A DNA stretch of 64,000 bases from contig JAUIMF010000005.1 of NCBI GenBank assembly GCA_030433415.1, positions 28,302-92,301 on the forward strand. Direction: 5' to 3'. Below, one piece after another: positions 58,217 to 64,000 of the stretch (positions within the stretch are counted from its first letter, which is position 1; each line of letters opens with the position of its first letter). Source of the DNA: Gammaproteobacteria bacterium. GTDB lineage: Bacteria; Pseudomonadota; Gammaproteobacteria; Pseudomonadales; Halieaceae. The position numbers and the translations under genes are program-made. The notes beneath the pieces were generated by a model. The model ran no database searches. It was not told the origin of the DNA and worked only from the letters and a program-made list of their open reading frames with translations.

Positions 58217-58972
58217 ATGGAATTATCCCTTGACGGGAAAGTCGTACTTGTCACCGGTGGTGGTGCCGGCCTGGGCCGGGCCTGTGTGCTGGCCTTTGTA
58301 ACCGCCGGCGCAAAAGTCAGCGTTTGCGACGTAAGCCAGGAGGCCCTTGATGCCCTGGCGACGGAAGTTCGCGAACTCGGCGGCGAAATCCACACGGCTG
58401 TCTGCGATATCAGTAACGCGGAGCAGGTTGGGTCGTTCTTCCGCGCCACCGTGGATGCACTTGGCAGCCTGGATGTCTGCCTGAACAATGCCGGTATCTC
58501 AGCACCGCTTGCCCCGCTCGGTGAAACTTCAGAAGCCGATTACGACCGCGTCATGTCCGTCAACCTCAAGGGGACCTGGCTTTGCATGCGGGAAGCGCTA
58601 CGCATCATGACGGCAGCCGAGGGTGGCAACATCATCAATATGGCGTCGGCGTTGAGCAAGAAAACCTACCCCGGCTCGTGCTTTTACACGACCAGCAAGT
58701 TTGCCGTGGCCGGCATGACGCGAAATACCGCCGTGGAGTATGCCGCCCAGGGGATTCGCATCAACGCGATCTGTCCCGGCAACGTGCTCACCCCGCTGCT
58801 GGAGAACACCGTGTCTGACGAGGTGAAGGAACACCTTGCGGCGAGCCACCCCATGAAACGATTGGGTACGCCGCAAGAAATCGCGAATGCAGCGGTCTTT
58901 CTTGCCAGTGATGCATCGAGCTTTATGACCGGTGCACTGGTGTCGGTCGATGGCGGCTGGACCGCAATGTAG
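58217..58972 (+). CDS. short-chain dehydrogenase/reductase (SDR), next to the receptor
   Basis: A 251-residue classical SDR: TGGGAGLG (about 12-19), NNAGISAP, NMASALSKK, and catalytic Tyr/Lys in CFYTTSKFA (about 155). GGAGA precedes the ATG. It lies after a terminator, so it has its own promoter or depends on read-through. Its stop is 4 nt from the convergent Rieske ferredoxin stop. It probably acts on a hydroxylated intermediate. Confidence 0.86.
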   Translation: MELSLDGKVVLVTGGGAGLGRACVLAFVTAGAKVSVCDVSQEALDALATEVRELGGEIHTAVCDISNAEQVGSFFRATVDALGSLDVCLNNAGISAPLAPLGETSEADYDRVMSVNLKGTWLCMREALRIMTAAEGGNIINMASALSKKTYPGSCFYTTSKFAVAGMTRNTAVEYAAQGIRINAICPGNVLTPLLENTVSDEVKEHLAASHPMKRLGTPQEIANAAVFLASDASSFMTGALVSVDGGWTAM

Positions 58973-58976
58973 CGCG

Positions 58977-59288
58977 CTACGCGACGGCAACCTCAATCAT
59001 GCCGTCGACAACGCGGGTTTCGTAGGTGGGAATCGCGACCCGCGTGAGCTGGCCCATGGGCTCGCCGTTTTTCAGGTTAAAGCGCACGCCGTGCACCGGA
59101 CAGGAGATAAAACAGCGGCGGATGCGCCCGCCCTCTAGTTCTGCCTCCTGGTGACTGCAGCGATTTTCAACAGCGTAGAAGCTGCCATCTGCATTGCAGA
59201 CGAGCACTTTTTTGCCAGCCAGTTCGATGGCTTTGGCGGTGTTGTTCTCCAGGTCCGTCGCGGGAAAAGCGGGCAGGAAATCGGCCAT
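58977..59288 (-). CDS. Rieske-type 2Fe-2S ferredoxin
   Basis: A 103-residue electron carrier for Rieske oxygenases. The ligands are Cys44, His46, Cys63 and His66 (RCSHQEAEL and SCPVHGVRF). It has the length of soluble oxygenase ferredoxins, such as the naphthalene dioxygenase type, and not of a nitrite reductase subunit. It is the only ferredoxin seen in the region and could serve both alpha subunits. A ferredoxin reductase is missing from the window. Its upstream region has four phased TGTCTTAG repeats. Confidence 0.92.
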   Translation of the reverse strand: MADFLPAFPATDLENNTAKAIELAGKKVLVCNADGSFYAVENRCSHQEAELEGGRIRRCFISCPVHGVRFNLKNGEPMGQLTRVAIPTYETRVVDGMIEVAVA

Positions 59289-59335
59289 AATGTGAGACTC
59301 CAGGAATTCAGCAGGTGGTTTTTTATCTTAAATAC

Positions 59336-59378
59336 TGTCTTAGATTCTGTCTTAGTTTTTGTATTAGTTTTGTCTTAG
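59336..59378. repeat. four helically phased TGTCTTAG direct repeats
   Basis: TGTCTTAG at 59336, 59348, and 59371, and TGTATTAG at 59360; spacings are 12, 12 and 11 bp, about one DNA turn. They lie between the divergent ferredoxin and flavoprotein genes, about 50 bp before the ferredoxin start. This is the look of a cooperative activator or repressor site. Nothing else of note is in 59289-59545. Confidence 0.6.
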
Positions 59379-59545
59379 TTTCGGTTTTCGATTAACGCTT
59401 TCTACCGCATCTTCGTATGGCGAAAATCTGTTGCGAATAGCCAATCATAGTAGCACTCCACAGCACCCAAAAAAAACAGGTCGGATTGCTTATTTTTTGC
59501 CTTCCCACTAAGCTTTCCCGCGCAAAATAAAAAGGAGTATCGATC

Positions 59546-61006
59546 ATGTTCGAACCCCATTCTTATGAATCCGTTTCGTCGTGGACCCACGATGTCGACG
59601 TTATCGTGATCGGCCAGGGCGTCGCCGGCACCTGCGCGGCACTGGAGGCCCAGCGCGCCGGAGCCAACGTATTGGTATTGGAACGTGCCAGTGGCGGTGG
59701 TGGCGCCAGCGCCCTCTCCTCGGGCATCTACTACCTCGGCGGAGGCACCGCGGTTCAGGAGGCCTGTGGTTACGAAGACAGCCCCGAAAACATGTACCGC
59801 TACATCGCCGCGTCCATGGACCCTCTTGATCCCAGCGCCGCGCGAGACTTCGCTATGGGCAGCAAGGATCACTTTGACTGGCTCGAAGCCCAGGGCGTAC
59901 CTTTCGAGCGCACCTGCTTCAAAGGCAAAGCGGTGTTTCTGAACGACACGACCTGCCTCATGAGCACCGGCAACGAAAAGCTCTGGCCCTACAATCTGGC
60001 CGCCACGCCCGCACCACGCGGGCACAAGGTCGCAGGCTCGGGCGAAAACGCCGGCGCCGCGGCCATGCAGGCATTGCTGGCCCGCTGTGAAGACGAGCAG
60101 GTACCCGCGCTGTACGACTGTCGCGTGGAGGCGCTGGTGCGCGACGCACAGGGCCGTATTCGCGGTGTGTACGCCATCAAAGATGGCGAAGGGTTCTACG
60201 CCCGGGCCAACCGTGGCGTGATCGTGACCACCGGCGGTTTCAACTATAGCCCCGAGATGGTCAAAGAAAATTTCCCCCGGCTTTCTCCCACGGCAGACCC
60301 CCTGGGAACGCCTCACAACTCGGGTGAGGGCCTGCGGATGGCGGTTGCTGCCGGCGCTTCGACCACAGGCATGGAAGGCCTTATCGCCACCGCCTCGATC
60401 TACCCACCGGGGCAACTGATCAAGGGCATCATCGTCAACAACTGTGGTGAGCGCTTCGTTGCCGAGGACTCTTATCACGGCCGCACTGCGTCATTCATCA
60501 TGGAGCAGCCGGATCAGGAGGCCTATCTCATCGTCGACGAAGAGGTATTTGCCTATCCTGAAATCGAGTCAGCGCAGCACCGCCTCGTGGATGGATGGGA
60601 GTCCATCAGTGAAATGGAAGCGGGACTGAACATGCCCGAGGGTTCGCTGCAGGCTACGCTGGCGCAGTACAACGAAGACGCTGCACGCGGCGAAGACAGC
60701 TTTCTGCACAAGGATCCAGAATGGGTCAAGCCCCTGGACAAAGGACCATGGGCAGCCTTTGACATCTCCTTCACCCGCTCGATCTACCTGTACATCACCC
60801 TTGGCGGGGTAACCACGAATCGTCACGGGCAGGCTCTGGATACGAATGGTGGCGCCGTTCCCGGTCTCTATGCGGCGGGCGCCTGCACGGCGCATATACC
60901 CCGGAGTGGCAAAAGCTACGCCAGCGGTATGAGCCTGGGACCGGGTTCGTTCTTTGGGCGCAAAGCAGGGTTACACGCGGCTGCCGCAGCCCCCCTTGCG
61001 GACTAG
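59546..61006 (+). CDS. cytosolic FAD dehydrogenase, fumarate-reductase / ketosteroid-dehydrogenase-like
   Basis: A 486-residue flavoprotein with no signal peptide. FAD fold DVIVIGQGVAGTCAALEA, then GGGGASALSSGIYYLGGG. The C-terminal flavin segment is RSGKSYASGMSLGPGSFFGRKAG by position (about 453-475). AAGGAG precedes the ATG. It is shorter than the exported flavoprotein and only distantly similar. It may desaturate a ring ketone or act as a generic oxidoreductase. It is divergent from the Rieske ferredoxin and convergent with Rieske oxygenase 2. Confidence 0.86.
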   Translation: MFEPHSYESVSSWTHDVDVIVIGQGVAGTCAALEAQRAGANVLVLERASGGGGASALSSGIYYLGGGTAVQEACGYEDSPENMYRYIAASMDPLDPSAARDFAMGSKDHFDWLEAQGVPFERTCFKGKAVFLNDTTCLMSTGNEKLWPYNLAATPAPRGHKVAGSGENAGAAAMQALLARCEDEQVPALYDCRVEALVRDAQGRIRGVYAIKDGEGFYARANRGVIVTTGGFNYSPEMVKENFPRLSPTADPLGTPHNSGEGLRMAVAAGASTTGMEGLIATASIYPPGQLIKGIIVNNCGERFVAEDSYHGRTASFIMEQPDQEAYLIVDEEVFAYPEIESAQHRLVDGWESISEMEAGLNMPEGSLQATLAQYNEDAARGEDSFLHKDPEWVKPLDKGPWAAFDISFTRSIYLYITLGGVTTNRHGQALDTNGGAVPGLYAAGACTAHIPRSGKSYASGMSLGPGSFFGRKAGLHAAAAAPLAD

Positions 61007-61094
61007 CCCGCAGCCAAGGATTGGTGAGAAGCTGGGTGCGGCTTAGCCCGCGCCCGCTTTCAGTGATACTTTCTGTGATATTTTTAGTGAGAGA

Positions 61095-61125
61095 GCTGGC
61101 CAGGGAACAGCGCTCCGTGGCCAGC
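61095..61125. other. inverted repeat between convergent genes
   Basis: GCTGGCCA and TGGCCAGC (8 bp) with a 15-nt loop, between the flavoprotein and Rieske oxygenase 2 genes. No T-run on either side, so its role as a terminator is doubtful. Confidence 0.4.
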
Positions 61126-61136
61126 CCGACAACACA

Positions 61137-62312
61137 CTACAACTGAGGCTTCGGCGCGCTGTCGTCGCCCGCGAGGTAGTACTTGATCCACTTGTGGACG
61201 AACTGGTTACCGCGCTCGTTCCGTCCAAAGATGATGTTGTCGAGGTGGCCTGACTGCATGCCGCGCTGGACTTGCAGACCCAACTGATAGTCCTCTTTGT
61301 CGACCACGCTGCACAGCCAGTCGGCCATTTCTTCGCGCGCTTTCTTCTCGTCTTCATCGCAGGGCTGATCACGATGGAAGTAATGTAGCACCGTCGTGTT
61401 TTCGTTCGGCCCGGGTCCGGGAAGCAACTGGGCAACCTGGGTGATTTCGGGCGCAACAAAGATCGAGACGTTGGGAAAGAACAGGCGAATATAATCGTAG
61501 CCATCGTTTTCGTGCTGATGCAGTTCTTCTTCAGGAAGATCGCGTAGCTTGAGGATATCCTTCTGCGGAAACGCGATGAACAGATGCGGACCATGGGCAT
61601 CAAATTCCATCACGTTTGAAAAAGTGCGAGGCTCGATCGTTTCGGGGTGCGCCGCCTTGAAGTGATAGCCCTCGAGGTAGCCGTCCAGGGCTATCTTCCA
61701 GTTGGCACCATTGATCACACGGTTACCCACGTAGCTCCAATTCTCAAAGCCAAGGGAAGCCACGTCATCCATCATGCCGCCCAGGTACGCGCGCATATCC
61801 AGATCCGAATCCCGGTCCAGAAGCGCAAAGATCAGGCCGCCCTCTTCGTGGCACGGAAACTCAGTCAGGTCCCGGGAACCACGACAATCCTCGCCGAATT
61901 TTTTTACCTCAGCGACGGCACGCAGACTGCCATCACCGCTGAAGGACCACGCGTGGTAGGGGCAGCTGAATACGCGTTTGTTGCCGTACCGTTCCGTGGT
62001 GAGTGTCGCTCCACGATGGGTGCACACGTTCAGGAGCACCTTGACCGAGCCGTCTTCCTGCCGGGTGATCAGTAGCGGCACGCCAAGCAGGTCCTGGGTT
62101 TTGTAATCGCCCGGCTCTGGGATTTCGTGGGTCACGGCAACCAGCACAGGAAGCTTGCGGAAGATGCTGTCCATCTCCTTTTTCCAAAAGTCCCCATCGG
62201 TATATTCCGACGCAGGAATTCGCATGGTGTCTTCGGCCCAATCCGTGGTGCCGTTCTCGACATGTTCCATCATGCGAACAATAACTTTGTTGTAACGCTC
62301 AGCTCTTTCCAT
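61137..62312 (-). CDS. Rieske ring-hydroxylating oxygenase alpha subunit (2)
   Basis: A 391-residue terminal oxygenase. Rieske ligands Cys97, His99, Cys117 and His120 (VCTHRGA and CPYHAWSF). Mononuclear site LEGYHFKAAHPETI (about 213-226). It is shorter than oxygenase 1 and not obviously a close paralogue. It lies downstream of a small ABM protein on the minus strand. No beta subunit is seen. Confidence 0.92.
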   Translation of the reverse strand: MERAERYNKVIVRMMEHVENGTTDWAEDTMRIPASEYTDGDFWKKEMDSIFRKLPVLVAVTHEIPEPGDYKTQDLLGVPLLITRQEDGSVKVLLNVCTHRGATLTTERYGNKRVFSCPYHAWSFSGDGSLRAVAEVKKFGEDCRGSRDLTEFPCHEEGGLIFALLDRDSDLDMRAYLGGMMDDVASLGFENWSYVGNRVINGANWKIALDGYLEGYHFKAAHPETIEPRTFSNVMEFDAHGPHLFIAFPQKDILKLRDLPEEELHQHENDGYDYIRLFFPNVSIFVAPEITQVAQLLPGPGPNENTTVLHYFHRDQPCDEDEKKAREEMADWLCSVVDKEDYQLGLQVQRGMQSGHLDNIIFGRNERGNQFVHKWIKYYLAGDDSAPKPQL

Positions 62313-62347
62313 TGCCTTAACCCCGTATGTGCGGATAAACGTGTTTG

Positions 62348-62665
62348 TTATTCAGGTATGACGACTGGACCCACGCTGCTGACTTCGTATTGCCGTGCGT
62401 CCATGCCTTTGATATCCAGCGTCGCGGAATACGCGATGAAGTCCTGGATATGCTGGGTTTTGAGGTGCGCATTCAAGGCTTCCTGCGAAGACCACTCTTC
62501 ACTGATCCACAGTTTGGTCGGATCAGAGATGTCCACCGCCATACCGTAATAGTCGCAACCTGGTTCTGCGCGGGTAGGCTCGATAAGGCCCTTGGCGGCT
62601 TCGATATACAAAGGGGCACTTTCTGCGGTCAGGTCGACGCAGGCGATGATGGCGATTTTGCTCAT
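62348..62665 (-). CDS. antibiotic-biosynthesis-monooxygenase (ABM) family protein
   Basis: A 105-residue ferredoxin-like fold protein: MSKIAIIACVDLTAESAPL, EPGCDYYGMAVDISDP, WISEEWSSQEALNAHLKTQH by position. The family includes cofactor-free monooxygenases and small binding proteins. A longer upstream frame exists (to 62788), but the family start is the ATG at 62663-62665. It lies 35 nt before Rieske oxygenase 2. Confidence 0.85.
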   Translation of the reverse strand: MSKIAIIACVDLTAESAPLYIEAAKGLIEPTRAEPGCDYYGMAVDISDPTKLWISEEWSSQEALNAHLKTQHIQDFIAYSATLDIKGMDARQYEVSSVGPVVIPE

Positions 62666-63051
62666 GAGCGAATTCTCTCTGGCTGTTGTTATGTGGTGGG
62701 TCGCAGGGAAAACAGTACCAGACATACTGGAAGCTATCGTCTCTATTGCAACGTGACGCAGGCTAGGTATGACCCAACAAAAAGTCAAGCATGCTTGCTT
62801 TTTTCACTGCCCTTCCTTAGTCTTGCATTGATCAAGAACAATAAATTCAGCCAATGATTCCCATGGCCTCCCACAGACAGACCGGCATCGCGTACCCTCA
62901 CCGATCTTGGGTAAAGGTGCTGCTCGACTCGCCTTGGCAGCCACTGAGTACAACGCTTAACAAACCACACAACAATGACAACTGACGCTGGCCCCGCGCA
63001 TGCGCGTCGCCAGTGGCACTAACTATTCCAGGCCTGGAGCGGACACACACA
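62666..63051. promoter_or_regulatory. divergent control region of the ABM-Rieske operon and the last SDR
   Basis: A 386-bp gap. A minus-strand promoter TTGACT (62783-62788), 17-bp spacer, TAGCCT (62760-62765) is overlapped by the palindrome CAAGCATGCTTG. No gene is supportable in it. The plus-strand promoter for the SDR is not clear. Confidence 0.55.
62786..62797. promoter_or_regulatory. perfect 12-bp palindrome CAAGCATGCTTG over the -35 box
   Basis: Fully self-complementary and extended by A-tract and T-tract flanks. It shares its last TTG with the minus-strand -35 hexamer, so it is a likely repressor operator for the ABM-Rieske operon. Confidence 0.6.
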
Positions 63052-63834
63052 ATGACTGGCAGACTCGCAAACAAGGTTGCCCTGATTACCGGCGGTACCA
63101 ATGGTATCGGCAAAGCAGCGGTAGAAGGCTTTACCCGTGAGGGCGCGAAGGTAGTCTTCACTGGTAATAACGAAGAAGCAGGCAAGGCAATCGCCGCAGA
63201 AAACAATGCCATTTTCGTCCGTCATGCAGTGCAGGACGTCGCTGGCTGGGAGGACGTCAAAGCGACGGTTCGCAATCAGTTTGGCCGTCTCGATATCGCG
63301 TTTGCGAATGCAGGCACAAACACCGGCGACAGCGACATCGAGAGCGTCACGGTTGAGGACTGGCAAAAGTTGCTCGACATCAACCTCACCGGCCCCATGC
63401 TCACGATCAAGGCAGGCGTAGAGCTCATGCGAGGCAACCCCGAGGGTCAGGGCGGCTCCATTATCCTGAACAGCTCCATCAACGGCATTCTCGCACTGGC
63501 AGGCGACGTTACCTATTCAACGACCAAGGGCGCCCTGCGCCTTCTCGCCAAATCATCAGCGGTGCATCTGGCCAAGGAGAAAACCGGTATTCGGGTGAAC
63601 ACGATCCACCCTGGAGTTATCGAAACGCCCCTGATTCAGGGAGCGATCAACGGCGCCCCGGATCCCGCCGCGGCGCGCTCCATGCTGGAAGGGATCGCAC
63701 CCCAGGGGCGTCTGGGTGACATGGACGAAGTGGTGTCGCTACTGATCTACCTGGGTTCCGATGAGTCGAAATTCATGACCGGATCCGAAGTCGTTATCGA
63801 CGGCGGCTCAACGGCAGGTCTGCCGGGCGTATAA
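63052..63834 (+). CDS. short-chain dehydrogenase/reductase (SDR), right end
   Basis: A 260-residue classical SDR: TGGTNGIG (about 13-20), ANAGTNTGD in place of NNAG, LNSSINGI, and Tyr-x-x-x-Lys in TYSTTKGAL (about 158). A GTG 39 nt upstream (63013) could extend it, but the ATG at 63052 fits the family start (MTGRLANKVALITGG). Divergent from the ABM-Rieske operon. Confidence 0.86.
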   Translation: MTGRLANKVALITGGTNGIGKAAVEGFTREGAKVVFTGNNEEAGKAIAAENNAIFVRHAVQDVAGWEDVKATVRNQFGRLDIAFANAGTNTGDSDIESVTVEDWQKLLDINLTGPMLTIKAGVELMRGNPEGQGGSIILNSSINGILALAGDVTYSTTKGALRLLAKSSAVHLAKEKTGIRVNTIHPGVIETPLIQGAINGAPDPAAARSMLEGIAPQGRLGDMDEVVSLLIYLGSDESKFMTGSEVVIDGGSTAGLPGV

Positions 63835-63964
63835 CAAACCTGCGTACCCGTTCTACCCCCTAAGGCAGGCGCACTTAAAGCGGGCGCCCTGAAGACAGGC
63901 GCCCGTAAAGAAGGCGAAGAGACTGTGAATAGAAGGTGCAGAGTCGCTTGCGCGCCGGGCCGAC

Positions 63965-64000
63965 CTACTCGCCATGCAGAACTTTGAATTTGCGCAGTGA
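63965..64000 (-). CDS. possible 3' end of a minus-strand gene
   Basis: The minus strand from the window edge reads SLRKFKVLHGE then TAG. It is only eleven codons, but the sequence looks like a real C-terminus. The rest of 63835-63964 holds only a GGGCGCC/GGCGCCC inverted repeat (63882-63904) and no gene I can support. Confidence 0.3.
   Translation of the reverse strand, partial: SLRKFKVLHGE

Noticed and set aside
59402..60478. 358-codon minus-strand frame opposite the flavoprotein
   Set aside because: The plus strand has the FAD motifs and a good ribosome site.

Overview
The window looks like the chromosome of a GC-rich marine-type gammaproteobacterium. The gene content and order resemble Pseudomonas and the OM60/NOR5 (Halieaceae-like) group: a Pseudomonas-type metH and ferredoxin-type cysI neighbourhood, tig-clpP-clpX-lon-hupB-ppiD, and yceD-rpmF-fab-pabC-mltG-tmk-holB-pilZ. 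TonB-dependent uptake, a PEP-CTERM-like surface protein, and many Rieske/SDR/flavoprotein catabolic genes fit such a host. The taxonomic assignment is inference from family resemblance only.

Layout. 1-4603 (minus): an AddAB-like helicase/nuclease pair; the helicase runs off the left edge. 4788-13067: aromatic amino acid entry (DAHP synthase), nfuA, metH, a DUF2970 protein, a tiny membrane protein, and a cysI-DUF934 pair. 13132-18072: a Kef-like antiporter, etfBA and ETF-quinone oxidoreductase. 18180-27576 (minus): the protein-quality-control block tig-clpP-clpX-lon-hupB-ppiD-DUF1285. 27685-29001: tRNA-Leu and a GH84-type glycosidase. 29002-29470: an intergenic region with a strong candidate for an undescribed small RNA. 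29471-37636 (minus): the fatty-acid/cell-envelope/replication operon, which lacks plsX and fabH. 37716-42707: maf, rluC and rne, the latter with a long structured leader. 42788-45886: a putative outer-membrane protein, tRNA-Ser, a Tat-exported nucleoside hydrolase and a PEP-CTERM-like protein.

45967-63834 is an accessory catabolic region. It has two Rieske oxygenase alpha subunits, a Rieske ferredoxin, two fumarate-reductase/ketosteroid-dehydrogenase-like flavoproteins (one Tat-exported and translationally coupled to a mono-haem c-type cytochrome), four SDRs, two CurA-like NADPH oxidoreductases, EthD, ABM and SnoaL-like small proteins, a TetR regulator and a TonB-dependent receptor. No ferredoxin reductase, thiolase or ring-cleavage dioxygenase is present, so this looks like an upper pathway (import, hydroxylation, redox tailoring) for a hydrophobic cyclic compound such as a steroid or terpenoid. 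The substrate is not determined by the sequence.

The most unusual signals outside the standard genes are: the four-hairpin sRNA candidate at 29111-29242; six exact-period 17-bp repeats downstream of hupB; a 24-bp near-palindrome on the metH promoter; several operator-like palindromes or phased direct repeats in the catabolic region; the periplasmic flavoprotein-cytochrome pair; and a 37-codon membrane protein whose stop overlaps that of its convergent neighbour.
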